The position numbers were made by a program, and so were the translations under genes. Shown here one piece after another: positions 16,472-25,585 of a stretch of 64,000 bases of DNA. The stretch covers positions 1,741,880 through 1,805,879 of the forward strand of contig NZ_AP028155.1 of assembly GCF_033096445.1 (NCBI RefSeq), written 5' to 3'. Source of the stretch: Butyricimonas faecihominis. GTDB lineage: Bacteria; Bacteroidota; Bacteroidia; Bacteroidales; Marinifilaceae. Every line of letters begins with the position of its first letter. Position 1 is the first letter of the stretch. The notes below the pieces were generated by a model. The model ran no database searches and was not told the DNA's origin. It saw only the letters and a list, made by a program, of their open reading frames with translations.

Positions 16472-17896
16472 ATGATTAAAAATGGCTCGTCCTATATTAC
16501 AGCGATCGCATTTTTCATCGGTCTGAGTGCTATATACCTATTAACACTAAAGGGAGGAATTATCCCGGCCCTCCTTTTTGCCTGTTTACCGGCAATAGCC
16601 ATGGTTACAGCCAAATTTTGCCAGAAACAGTATTACTTTTACGTCTTTTTTGTCATAAACTACGTCATCACTGGAATTGACCGATATATTCCATTGAAAT
16701 TCGGAATGATTATGCTCGGTTTAACTTTAGGGATCGGATGTCTTCTTCTTTTAAAAAACATCTTCCAAGTTTATGAATGGAAACGTAGCTTTAATGCGCT
16801 AACCGCTTTATGGGGTATATGGTTCTTTTATTGTTTATTTGAACTTTTCAACCCGTTAGCGGTAGCTGACGCATGGTTTATCGCCATAAATGGATATGCT
16901 CTTTTCCCGTTGATAAGTGCTATAATTATACCCGTCCTCTTTACTCAATTCAAACATTTTCATTGGCTATTAGTCCTGTGGGCTATCTTATCCATATTGG
17001 CAGCCTTAAAAGGATATTGGCAAAAAAGTCATGGATTTGACTCTGCCGAATTATACTGGTTGTTTGTAGAAGGCGGGGCAAGAACCCATATTATCCATTA
17101 CGGGGTCCGTTACTTTTCCTTCCTGTCGGATGCGGCAAACTTTGGAATCACAATGGGACTTTCGCTAGTCGTATTCGGGATTTCAGGCTTTTTCGTTAAA
17201 ACACGTTGGATAAAATATCTATTTTGGCTTACTGCCCTTGTCTCTACCTACGGATTATTAATCTCCGGAACCCGTAGTGCCATTGCTGTTCCTTTAGTCG
17301 GGTTATGTGCATACGCAGTACTATGTCGAAGTTTCAAGAATCTATTCATTGCCGGAGGAATATTGATAGTCATTATCTTATTTCTCACCCAAACCAATAT
17401 AGGCAATAGTAACTCCATCATCCGCAGGATGCGTTCCGCCTTCAATAAAGAAGATGCCTCTTTTAAGGTCAGAGGGATCAACAAGGAAAAAATGATTCCT
17501 CTAATGAGGGATAAGCCTTTCGGGGTCGGATTGGGACTAAGCGGGGGACGCATGGAACGTTTTGCTATAAATAGTAAATTATCCGAATTACCCCCGGACT
17601 CCCTACTTACGATGTATTGGCTGGAGACAGGAATCGTGGGATTATCTCTCTATCTTTCTTTACTGGTCCTCATTTTTATACGAGCTTCCTATATTGCCAT
17701 GTTTATCATCAAAGATAAACAATTGAAGAATATTCTATTTTCCATTATAGCTGGTCTGGCTGGTGTATTTGTTGCGGCCTATGCCAATGACATCACGACT
17801 TACCCGAACGGTATCCTCATTTGTATTCTATTTGTATTCCTATTCATTGCACCCTATTACGATAAAGAGTTAACACAGAATGAGCCAACAACCTGA
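16472..17896 (+). CDS. O-antigen polymerase/ligase family membrane protein
   Basis: This 474-residue protein has about 11-12 hydrophobic segments and the Wzy_C signature region: ISGTRSAIAVPLVGL in a membrane helix, a large periplasmic loop with KMIPLMRDKPFGVGLGLSGG, and further helices to the C terminus. Proteins of this family polymerise or ligate lipid-linked repeat units on the periplasmic face. In this operon, with a Wzx flippase at 25586 and a Wzz-type protein just upstream, polymerase is more likely than ligase. It overlaps the next glycosyltransferase gene by 17 bp. Confidence 0.85.
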   Translation: MIKNGSSYITAIAFFIGLSAIYLLTLKGGIIPALLFACLPAIAMVTAKFCQKQYYFYVFFVINYVITGIDRYIPLKFGMIMLGLTLGIGCLLLLKNIFQVYEWKRSFNALTALWGIWFFYCLFELFNPLAVADAWFIAINGYALFPLISAIIIPVLFTQFKHFHWLLVLWAILSILAALKGYWQKSHGFDSAELYWLFVEGGARTHIIHYGVRYFSFLSDAANFGITMGLSLVVFGISGFFVKTRWIKYLFWLTALVSTYGLLISGTRSAIAVPLVGLCAYAVLCRSFKNLFIAGGILIVIILFLTQTNIGNSNSIIRRMRSAFNKEDASFKVRGINKEKMIPLMRDKPFGVGLGLSGGRMERFAINSKLSELPPDSLLTMYWLETGIVGLSLYLSLLVLIFIRASYIAMFIIKDKQLKNILFSIIAGLAGVFVAAYANDITTYPNGILICILFVFLFIAPYYDKELTQNEPTT

Positions 17897-18785
17897 TATA
17901 TCCATTATTACTATTAATTATAACGGTTTAGAAGAAACTTGTCAACTAATAGAATCTCTACAACAATACCCACAAGATTGTTCGTACGAGCTTATTGTTG
18001 TCGATAATGGTTCTATTCAGAATGAAGCGTTACTTCTTCAAAAAAAATATCCGGAAGTTCACGTCATTCGCAGTGAACAAAATATAGGTTTTTCGGGAGG
18101 AAATAATTTGGGGATTCAGACTGCCAAAGGGAAAGGGATATTCTTGCTAAATAATGATACATTGGTAACGGCCAACGATCTAAAGTATCTATACGAAAGA
18201 TTGTATAGCTCCCCGGTAATAGGTGCCGTAAGTCCAAAAATCAAGTTTGCTTTTCCACCCCAACACATACAATTCGCTGGATTCACTCCTTTAAGCAAAT
18301 ACACGTTACGTAATCGAACTATCGGATATAACGAAACGGATGAAGGACAATTCGACATACCACAAGAAACGAGTTATTTACATGGAGCCGCTATGATGAT
18401 AAAACGAGAAGTCATCGAACAGGTCGGGAGGATGCCGGAAATCTATTTTCTCTATTATGAAGAAATGGACTGGTGTACACAAATGTCAAGACAAGGATAT
18501 CAGTTATGGTACGAACCTCGTTGCACCATATTCCACAAAGAAAGTCGCAGCACCGGTCAAGATTCTCCTTTAAAAACATATTACCTCACCCGGAATCGCC
18601 TGTTATACGCTTGGCGCAACCGACAAGGAAGGACACTCTATATATCTATACTATATCAGCTTTTAATGGCCAATCCTAAAAATATAACGATGCATCTATT
18701 ACATGGCAGGTTATTACAAGTGGAAGCCATTTTCAAAGGATGCAGGGATTTTTTTCTATTAAAACATAAAAGAGAAAACATATGA
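17880..18785 (+). CDS. Glycosyltransferase family 2 (rhamnosyltransferase-like)
   Basis: This 301-residue protein has the GT-A fold motifs of GT2: SIITINYNGLEET at the N terminus, VVDNGS (about 42-47), a ribose-binding GFSGGNNLGIQ and the DXD-like LLNNDT at about 92-97. FLYYEEMDWCTQMSRQGY holds the likely catalytic base. The length and the NNDT motif are typical of the rhamnosyltransferase-like subgroup. It has no strong membrane segment. It overlaps the polymerase gene by 17 bp and the next gene by 4 bp, so it is translationally coupled. The donor sugar is not determined. Confidence 0.85.
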   Translation: MSQQPDISIITINYNGLEETCQLIESLQQYPQDCSYELIVVDNGSIQNEALLLQKKYPEVHVIRSEQNIGFSGGNNLGIQTAKGKGIFLLNNDTLVTANDLKYLYERLYSSPVIGAVSPKIKFAFPPQHIQFAGFTPLSKYTLRNRTIGYNETDEGQFDIPQETSYLHGAAMMIKREVIEQVGRMPEIYFLYYEEMDWCTQMSRQGYQLWYEPRCTIFHKESRSTGQDSPLKTYYLTRNRLLYAWRNRQGRTLYISILYQLLMANPKNITMHLLHGRLLQVEAIFKGCRDFFLLKHKRENI

Positions 18786-19960
18786 ATATTCAGGAAGCAC
18801 TATACATATTCGAGTATATCTGTTGGATTCTTGCAAGTGTTGCCGTTGCATACCCACTAATTTATTCTCTTGCCTCCCTAGGAACAAGAAAATCATATTA
18901 CCCGACAGCCAATAAACAACATAAATTCGCCATCCTGTTCCCCGCTTATAAAGAGGATAGGGTTATCCTTCCGGTCGTGGAGTCTTTCCTACAACAACAC
19001 TATCCACAAGAGCTGTACAAAGTAATTGTCATCTCGGATCATATGCAAGAAACCACAAACGAACGGTTGGCTCAACTCCCGATCACGCTACTCAAAGCAA
19101 ACTATGAAAATAGTTCAAAAGCGAAAGCCCTGAATTTCGCCATGGACCACTTCGAACGGGATGAATTTGATGCCGTTGTTATCCTGGATGCCGATAATAT
19201 TGTTGATACAAATTTTTTATTAGAAATTAATAAAGTCTTTGATGCCGGAGTGCAGGCTATCCAAGCCCACCGAACTGCAAAAAACCGAAACACGGACATT
19301 GCGGTTCTTGATGGTCTTAGTGAAGAAGTTAACAACTCCATTTTCCGACGTGGACATGTAAGACTAGGCATATCCTCCGCCCTAATAGGTTCGGGAATGA
19401 TATTCAACTATCAATGGTTCCATGACAACGTAAAACACCTCGTCACCACAGGGGAAGATAAAGAATTAGAAGTTTTATTACTCAAACAGAGAATATTTAT
19501 TGAATTTCTGGACGAAGTGTACGTATACGATGAAAAGACACAAGGAGAAAAAGGATTTTATAACCAACGCCGCCGTTGGTTGGCAACACAATTCGCTCAA
19601 TGGGGACGAGTTTTCAAAGATCTTCCCCAAGCAATCTTGTCCGGGAATATTGATTACAGTGATAAACTGATCCAATGGGTGTTACCACCTCGTCTTATCC
19701 TATTCGGAGGTATCATCGTAATGGGAAGTATTATGCAAATCATTGATTGGCCGCTTGCCTTGAAATGGTGGGCTTTATTTCTTATCATGGGAGTCACGTT
19801 GTGTCTCGCCATACCGGACAAACTAGTGGATGATCGGTTCAAAAAATCAATCAACAAACTACCCTTGTTATTTATCATGATGGTAGTCAATTTATTCCGG
19901 ATGAAGGGAATGAATAAAAAGTTCGTGAACACGGAAAAGAATGGTTCCTCAACTTTATAA
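18782..19960 (+). CDS. Membrane glycosyltransferase family 2
   Basis: This 392-residue protein has an N-terminal membrane segment (about 10-30), a GT2 domain (FAILFPAYKEDRVILPVVES, VVILDADNIVD as the DXD region, GEDKELEV, and QRRRWLATQF as the QxxRW motif) and at least two C-terminal membrane helices (about 300-350). The QxxRW motif is shared with processive synthases but also occurs in single-step enzymes. It should act at the inner-membrane face on lipid-linked glycan. Its start overlaps the previous stop as ATGA. Confidence 0.85.
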   Translation: MNIQEALYIFEYICWILASVAVAYPLIYSLASLGTRKSYYPTANKQHKFAILFPAYKEDRVILPVVESFLQQHYPQELYKVIVISDHMQETTNERLAQLPITLLKANYENSSKAKALNFAMDHFERDEFDAVVILDADNIVDTNFLLEINKVFDAGVQAIQAHRTAKNRNTDIAVLDGLSEEVNNSIFRRGHVRLGISSALIGSGMIFNYQWFHDNVKHLVTTGEDKELEVLLLKQRIFIEFLDEVYVYDEKTQGEKGFYNQRRRWLATQFAQWGRVFKDLPQAILSGNIDYSDKLIQWVLPPRLILFGGIIVMGSIMQIIDWPLALKWWALFLIMGVTLCLAIPDKLVDDRFKKSINKLPLLFIMMVVNLFRMKGMNKKFVNTEKNGSSTL

Positions 19961-19962
19961 AA

Positions 19963-21087
19963 ATGAACCCTATGAAAATAGCCATTGAAGCACAACGTAT
20001 CTTTCGCACGAATAAGCACGGAATGGATTTTGTCGCTCTCGAAACAATCCGGGAATTACAAAAGCTGGATCATATCCATGAATATTATATACTGGTTGCC
20101 CCCGGAGAGGATCATTGTCTGGAAGAATCAGCCAACTTCCATATTATAGAAATAAAATGTCCGACTTATCCTCTATGGGAACAGGTTGCCTTACCACTAG
20201 CCATTCGCAAGATAAAACCGGATATAGTGCATTGCACAAGCAATACGGCTCCATTATTCTGTCCGGCACCACTAATCCTCACGTTACATGATATTATATT
20301 TTTAGAGAAACGAGCACACAATAATAAGTCCATGTACCAAAACATGGGATGGTACTATCGTCGTTTTGTTGTTCCCCGGATACTGAAAAAGTGTAAACAG
20401 ATTATTACCGTGTCTCAATTTGAATGTAACCGAATTCGGGAAACATTACACCTGCCGGAAGAACAAATTATCGCCACTCACAATGGTTTCAGCCAGCGTT
20501 TCCATCCGCTAGAATCGGTTTATGACACCACGAAAAAATATATCCCGTCCAAAGAATATTTATTTTTCTTGGGAAATACCGATCCTAAAAAAAATACAAC
20601 ACGCACATTAAAAGCGTATAGCGTGTATGTACAACAATCTGCCCACCCATTACCCCTGTTGATTGCAGACCTGAAAGAAGAAGTCATCCATCAAATATTA
20701 AAACAAGAGGGTATCGAAAACATTAAAAATATGCTCTATTCTCCGGGCTATATCACCCATTCTGATTTGCCCGCCATATATAATGGTGCCCGGACTTTTC
20801 TCTACACTTCCCTACGGGAAAGTTTTGGAATTCCTCTTTTGGAAGCCATGGCATGTGGCACTCCGGTCATTACTTCTAACACCTCTGCCATTCCGGAAAT
20901 CGCAGGAGACGGAGCGATATTGGTTAGTCCGCTAGACGTTAATGCCATCGCCAAGGAATTGCTCAGACTGGAAACAGACGTTCCCTACCGGAATCAACAA
21001 ATTGCATACGGCTTGGAAAGAAGTAAGCAATTCTCTTGGCAACACACGGCAGAACAATTACTGAAAATATATGAATCTATACACTAA
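19963..21087 (+). CDS. Glycosyltransferase family 4 (GT-B)
   Basis: This 374-residue protein has a GT-B fold with the donor-binding half well preserved: SPGYITHSDLPAIYNGARTF, then the E-x7-E region SLRESFGIPLLEAMACGTPV and TSAIPEIAGDGAILVSP. The N-terminal half has KIAIEAQRIF and HCTSNTAPLF, typical of GT4 mannosyl- or glucosyltransferases. It starts 2 bp after the previous stop; ATG 19972 is an alternative start three codons further on. It directly precedes the ZorA-like gene with an 11-bp gap, so the motor pair is in the same transcription unit. Confidence 0.87.
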   Translation: MNPMKIAIEAQRIFRTNKHGMDFVALETIRELQKLDHIHEYYILVAPGEDHCLEESANFHIIEIKCPTYPLWEQVALPLAIRKIKPDIVHCTSNTAPLFCPAPLILTLHDIIFLEKRAHNNKSMYQNMGWYYRRFVVPRILKKCKQIITVSQFECNRIRETLHLPEEQIIATHNGFSQRFHPLESVYDTTKKYIPSKEYLFFLGNTDPKKNTTRTLKAYSVYVQQSAHPLPLLIADLKEEVIHQILKQEGIENIKNMLYSPGYITHSDLPAIYNGARTFLYTSLRESFGIPLLEAMACGTPVITSNTSAIPEIAGDGAILVSPLDVNAIAKELLRLETDVPYRNQQIAYGLERSKQFSWQHTAEQLLKIYESIH

Positions 21088-21098
21088 AAAAGAAGATT

Positions 21099-22040
21099 AT
21101 GAATGATTATATTTCTATTATCAGCTCGTTGATTATATTTCTATTTCCATACTTGGGACGCAAATGGTTTAATCCTCAACTATTAAGTTCAACGGTGGTC
21201 AGTCTCGGATTACTGGGAACTTTTGGAGGTATCATGTACGGCCTGTGGGTTTTTAGTGTCGAGCAAATCGACTCATCTATTCCGCAATTATTGGAAGGAT
21301 TAAAAACAGCCTTTTTAACTTCTATCGCAGGTATGTTAGCCTCATTAATCCTCAAACTTGTACCCGGCTTTTACGGGATCAGAAAAGAAGAGAAACAGGA
21401 AGAAGAAATCACAGACAAACAGTTATTCCAAGTACTTGAAAGTATCGAGAAAAATACACAACCGACGACCTCTCTAGCATTGGTTCAAGAGATTAAATCT
21501 TCAAACGAACAACTCAAAAATAATTTTCAATCCCTGAACGACAATCTACAAAACATGGTTGCCAGAGAGTTGCATTTCAACACGGAAGCGCTGGCTAGTT
21601 CTCTCCAAACAGTTATATCCAATTTAGACAATAGGATTTCAGAACAAATTAATCAAACCATTTTAAAGATATACGATATACTGGAACAACAATTACAGCA
21701 TATCATACATTCCCAAGAATTTAACCAAACAATACAGGAACAACTTCAAGACACTCTTTCTAAATTACAAGAAACAATACAGAACATCGAAACCTTCTTG
21801 GGAAAATCCAATAATCTAAACATGAAACAAAATCATGTTTTCATGGAGCAAGTGACCTCATTCGGTGAGTTTATCAAAGGCTCGGAACAACAAATGAGTT
21901 CTCAATTAAACCGTATGGAAGAAAAGTATGAAAGGGAATTAACCGAACTGGAGAAGTTTACCAAGACGTTAATGACGATTATCAAGAAATTATCACAAGA
22001 CCACGATACGCTGTACAAAAAAACAAATGACGTGGAATGA
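21099..22040 (+). CDS. ZorA/MotA/TolQ-like proton-channel subunit
   Basis: This 313-residue protein has a short hydrophobic segment (about 5-20) and two channel-type helices: STVVSLGLLGTFGGIMYGLW (about 32-51) and LLEGLKTAFLTSIAGMLASL (about 64-83). These match the MotA/TolQ/ExbB superfamily and look closest to ZorA of the Zorya system (GxLGTFxGIxxGLW, then SIPxLLEGLKTAFxTS). The remaining 220 residues are a long glutamine-rich coiled coil predicted to lie in the cytoplasm. This is shorter than I recall for Zorya ZorA tails. The partner ZorB-like gene follows 17 bp downstream. The pair is embedded in a glycan operon; no ZorC, ZorD or ZorE gene is nearby. Confidence 0.8.
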   Translation: MNDYISIISSLIIFLFPYLGRKWFNPQLLSSTVVSLGLLGTFGGIMYGLWVFSVEQIDSSIPQLLEGLKTAFLTSIAGMLASLILKLVPGFYGIRKEEKQEEEITDKQLFQVLESIEKNTQPTTSLALVQEIKSSNEQLKNNFQSLNDNLQNMVARELHFNTEALASSLQTVISNLDNRISEQINQTILKIYDILEQQLQHIIHSQEFNQTIQEQLQDTLSKLQETIQNIETFLGKSNNLNMKQNHVFMEQVTSFGEFIKGSEQQMSSQLNRMEEKYERELTELEKFTKTLMTIIKKLSQDHDTLYKKTNDVE

Positions 22041-22057
22041 ACATCTAATTGTGTATT

Positions 22058-22759
22058 ATGAGAATATTTAAATCATCGAAAGAAGAAAACCAATGGATGT
22101 CAATCTCAGACTTGATGTCTGTACTTATGATGATCTTTCTTTTCATTTCTATCGTGTATATGAGAAGTGTGAATCTCGAAAAAAATAAAATAACTTCCAT
22201 TGCCCAAACCTATGAAACCACACAGGTTGAAATCACGAACGATTTAAAAAAGGAATTTACAAAGAATCTGCAAATCTGGAATGCCGTATTGGATTCCTTA
22301 ACGCTTTCCATCCGTTTTGAAAATCCCGAAATCTTATTTAATGTTGGAAGTGCCGAGTTAAACGATCATTTCAAAAGTATTCTGGATAGTTTTTTTCCCC
22401 GATTCATACAGATTCTAACCGATCCCAAATACAAGAACGATATTGAAGAGATTCGTATAGAAGGCCACACGTCCAGCGAATGGGCCGGAGAATCCTCACC
22501 CTATCAAGCTTATTTCAACAATATGGAACTTTCACAGGACAGGACTCGCAAAGTGTTAGAGTATATCCTTTCGCAGATAAAAGATGAACAACTACTCCAC
22601 TGGACTAAAAGTAAACTTACCGCCAACGGTTTATCTTCCAGTCATCTAATCTATAATCCAAATCAAACAGAAAACAAAGAACGTTCCCGACGAGTTGAAT
22701 TCAAAATAAAAACAAATGCAGAACAACAAATCATTAGAATTTTAGAGCAAAGCAAGTAA
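22058..22759 (+). CDS. ZorB/MotB-like stator subunit with OmpA-type domain
   Basis: The chosen start, ATG 22058, gives 233 residues; the frame opens three codons earlier at a TTG. A cytoplasmic stub leads to WMSISDLMSVLMMIFLFISI (residues 13-32), where D18 lies at the position of the proton-accepting aspartate of MotB/ZorB. After a linker, residues about 85-230 form an OmpA/MotB-type peptidoglycan-binding domain: IEEIRIEGHTSSEW, LSQDRTRKVLEYIL and NKERSRRVEFKIK. With the ZorA-like protein it should form a 5:2-type proton-driven rotary unit anchored to peptidoglycan. This inference rests on family knowledge; its task in this operon is unknown. Confidence 0.82.
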   Translation: MRIFKSSKEENQWMSISDLMSVLMMIFLFISIVYMRSVNLEKNKITSIAQTYETTQVEITNDLKKEFTKNLQIWNAVLDSLTLSIRFENPEILFNVGSAELNDHFKSILDSFFPRFIQILTDPKYKNDIEEIRIEGHTSSEWAGESSPYQAYFNNMELSQDRTRKVLEYILSQIKDEQLLHWTKSKLTANGLSSSHLIYNPNQTENKERSRRVEFKIKTNAEQQIIRILEQSK

Positions 22760-22819
22760 CAAAATAATTCTATTTTGAAAATCTTTATCAAGAATCAATA
22801 ACGTAAATTACTTATTACC

Positions 22820-23968
22820 ATGTCATTTACAAAAAGAATATTATATTTTTTCATAAAAAAAAGTTCGGAAAAATCACACCGGATTTATTACAAACAAAAA
22901 AACAATTACTATATCAACCAATACATTCAGTGTACCCAAAAGAAAAGTCCATCAAAAATTCGAAAAGAAACACATGAACTATGGAAATATTGGAAAATAT
23001 ACCCAATACAATATTTCCGCTATAATATGTATCGCTCAGATTGCCCTCTAAGCATATCAGAAATGAAAAATTATATTCCAGATTACTTTGCTTATTATCT
23101 GCTCTATCCGAAATCTTTCAAAGAAAGGAATATTCTTTGCGAAGACAAATTTCTCTTCTACACAATCTGTCAAGGTTTAAGAATAAATCAACCAAAAACA
23201 ATTCTCTATACTAGAAATAACTCATTTCTAAATGATCAGCAAAACATTATAACTTTACAAGAAACATTAGAAATTATTCAAAATATACCAGACAAAAAAC
23301 TTTTTATAAAACCAAGATTCGGAGTTGGAGGCACTGGTATTCACGTATTAAATAAGACAAATCCTAATACTTTTATTGATAAACAAAAAAACGTTATAGT
23401 AGATCTTGAATACATAAAAGAAATCGTTAAACAAGATTATATCATTCAGGCCGGGTTAACACAACATACCATTATAAATGAAATATACCCATTTTCAATA
23501 AATACATTTAGAATTGTAACTGAATGTATTGATAACTCTAAAATAAAAATTTTATTCGCACTATTAAGAATGGGACATGGAGGAATGGAAATTGATAACG
23601 CAACTTCAGGTGGTCTTTACACAAAAGTAAATCCAAACACCGGAGAACTCTATAAATATGCCCTAACAAATAATCAGGAAAAGTTTCTAGCACACCCTTA
23701 TACTAATTTCAAATTTGAAGGATTCCATATTCCATTCTGGGACAAGATTGTAGAATTCACGTTAAAGCTCGCTTTCAAATTTTGCGATATAAAATATATT
23801 GGTTGGGACATCGCCTATACCGAAGACGGTCCAGTTGTCATCGAAGCAAACAATGGGCCTGATATAAGTATTTTACAAGATTTCTATGGAGGTCTTAAAA
23901 ATCATTTTAAAATAAATTCTCCCACAGACTTTTGGTATTCAGAAAACTATGGAATTAAAGATCTATAA
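22820..23968 (+). CDS. Sugar-transfer-associated ATP-grasp protein
   Basis: This 382-residue protein matches the ATP-grasp family found in polysaccharide loci (ATPgrasp_ST type): IKPRFGVGGTGIHVLNK binds ATP, NTFRIVTECID and FALLRMGHGGMEIDNATSGG follow, and GWDIAYTEDGPVVIEANNGP is the metal-binding end of the domain. The family is predicted to ligate amino acids or similar groups to sugars, but no reaction has been proven to my knowledge. The gene is clearly more AT-rich than its neighbours upstream of 21 kb, which suggests separate acquisition. It lies 60 bp after the ZorB-like gene and 11 bp before an acetyltransferase gene. Confidence 0.8.
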   Translation: MSFTKRILYFFIKKSSEKSHRIYYKQKNNYYINQYIQCTQKKSPSKIRKETHELWKYWKIYPIQYFRYNMYRSDCPLSISEMKNYIPDYFAYYLLYPKSFKERNILCEDKFLFYTICQGLRINQPKTILYTRNNSFLNDQQNIITLQETLEIIQNIPDKKLFIKPRFGVGGTGIHVLNKTNPNTFIDKQKNVIVDLEYIKEIVKQDYIIQAGLTQHTIINEIYPFSINTFRIVTECIDNSKIKILFALLRMGHGGMEIDNATSGGLYTKVNPNTGELYKYALTNNQEKFLAHPYTNFKFEGFHIPFWDKIVEFTLKLAFKFCDIKYIGWDIAYTEDGPVVIEANNGPDISILQDFYGGLKNHFKINSPTDFWYSENYGIKDL

Positions 23969-23979
23969 AAACACATCAA

Positions 23980-24645
23980 ATGTTTGATAAATTAAAAACT
24001 GTTATAAAAAGAAATACTCAAATTAAGAGGCTTATCATGTGGTCAATCTCCCCTGCGAATAATCCCCGGCCTCGTCTCTGGGTTAAATGGTTCATTAATC
24101 CCTTCGTACACAAAAAAGGAAAAGGGGCTATCATCCGCCGAAGAAAATCACGTATCGACGTGTTCCCGTGGAATCAGTTCTCTATTGGTAATAACACGAT
24201 TATCGAAGATTTTACAACAATAAATAACGGAGCGGGCAATATCATTATCGGTGATAATGCCCGTGTCGGGATCGGCTCTGTCATTATAGGTCCCGTATAT
24301 CTAGGCAATAAAGTAGGCTTAGGACAACATGTCTTTATTTCCGGTTTCAATCATGGATATGAAGATGGAGAACGGGATTCTAACGAACAGGCTTTAGTAA
24401 AAAAAGAAGTTATCATTGATGATGAGTCCCATATCGGGGCCAACTCAGTCATCGTTGCAGGAGTTCATATCGGTAAAAGATGCCAAATTGGAGCAGGAAG
24501 CGTTGTTACCAAAAATATTCCCGATTATTCTGTTGCCGTAGGCAATCCTGCGAAAATTATCAAACGATACAATTTTCAAAACAAAACATGGGAACGGACA
24601 CAAGAATTAGTTCCCCTTGTCAATAATAATAGTAACCATATTTAG
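23980..24645 (+). CDS. Hexapeptide-repeat acyltransferase (WbbJ-like)
   Basis: This 221-residue protein has a left-handed beta-helix built from hexapeptide repeats: SIGNNTIIEDFTTI, IIIGDNARVGIGSVIIGPV, HIGANSVIVAGVHIGKRC and QIGAGSVVTKNIPDY, with the catalytic histidine in SGFNHGYED and the end motif VAVGNPAKIIKRY. It should transfer an acetyl group from acetyl-CoA to a sugar of the glycan. The N-terminal 60 residues are basic and may contact the membrane. It lies between the ATP-grasp gene and a GT2 gene in one transcription unit. The sugar target is unknown. Confidence 0.85.
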   Translation: MFDKLKTVIKRNTQIKRLIMWSISPANNPRPRLWVKWFINPFVHKKGKGAIIRRRKSRIDVFPWNQFSIGNNTIIEDFTTINNGAGNIIIGDNARVGIGSVIIGPVYLGNKVGLGQHVFISGFNHGYEDGERDSNEQALVKKEVIIDDESHIGANSVIVAGVHIGKRCQIGAGSVVTKNIPDYSVAVGNPAKIIKRYNFQNKTWERTQELVPLVNNNSNHI

Positions 24646-24651
24646 AATATA

Positions 24652-25581
24652 ATGAACTCATTTAAAGTCAGCGTGATTATTCCTGTATACAACACAGAGT
24701 TATACATAAAACAAACCGTTGAATCAATACAAAAACAGACATTATATGACATTGAAATCATTATCATAAATGATGGTTCCACAGACAATAGTCTTTCTCT
24801 ACTCTTGGAACTATCAAAACAAGACCATAGAATAAAAATATTCTCTCAAGAAAATCAAGGTTTATCCATATCCCGCAACACCGGACTAGAAAAAGCATCT
24901 GGAGAATTTGTTTATTTCATGGACAGTGATGACCTTTTGGAAAAAGATGCACTGGAAATATGTTATCAGAAATGTATTGCCGAAAAATTAGATTTTGTCT
25001 TTTTCGATGCAGAAAGTTTCTATGCTGAAAATACATGTCCAAGAAACTACCAATATCAACGCAATTTGCAAATATCCGATAACGTTTGGCAAGGGACAGA
25101 ATTGTTAAAGATACAGGATCAAACAGGTAATTTCCGGACATCTGCTTGTCTTAGTTTTTCCAGTTCAAGTTTCCTGAAAAAAAATAATATTCGGTTTTAT
25201 CCCCACATTATTCATGAAGATGAATTATACACGGCTCTGTTATATTTAAATGCTACACGAGTAAAATATATTCAACGAACTTTTTTCAAAAGACGAGTAA
25301 GAAAAAACTCTATCACCACCCGTCCATTTTCAATGAAGAATATTCAAGGATACTTTACCGTGGCAAATGAATTAAAAAACTACACGTATTTACAGGCCGA
25401 AGTAAGAGAAATCATTCATAATCACTTATCTAAAATGCTCAACGCTGCCATACGAAATGCTTTTAGACTACCCGCAAAACAACGTCTTTACATTGCGAAA
25501 TGCGCCCTAATAGACTACTCCAAATATGTGAATTGCAAAACAATTTGCGTGTTACTTTTCAAATCTCTACTAAAAAGATAA
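24652..25581 (+). CDS. Glycosyltransferase family 2
   Basis: This 309-residue GT2 enzyme has SVIIPVYNTELYIKQTVESI, IINDGSTDNS (about 39-48), GLSISRNTGLEKASGE and the DXD motif FMDSDD (about 89-94). The C-terminal part is basic (FFKRRVRKNSITTRPFS) and may contact the membrane. It is AT-rich like the ATP-grasp gene upstream. It lies 6 bp after the acyltransferase gene and 4 bp before the flippase gene. The donor and acceptor cannot be told from sequence. Confidence 0.85.
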   Translation: MNSFKVSVIIPVYNTELYIKQTVESIQKQTLYDIEIIIINDGSTDNSLSLLLELSKQDHRIKIFSQENQGLSISRNTGLEKASGEFVYFMDSDDLLEKDALEICYQKCIAEKLDFVFFDAESFYAENTCPRNYQYQRNLQISDNVWQGTELLKIQDQTGNFRTSACLSFSSSSFLKKNNIRFYPHIIHEDELYTALLYLNATRVKYIQRTFFKRRVRKNSITTRPFSMKNIQGYFTVANELKNYTYLQAEVREIIHNHLSKMLNAAIRNAFRLPAKQRLYIAKCALIDYSKYVNCKTICVLLFKSLLKR

Positions 25582-25585
25582 TTTT

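Noticed and set aside
21099-22759. Complete Zorya defence system
   Set aside because: Only ZorA- and ZorB-like genes are present. No helicase, nuclease or ZorC/ZorD/ZorE-like gene lies within the window near them, and the surrounding genes are glycan genes.
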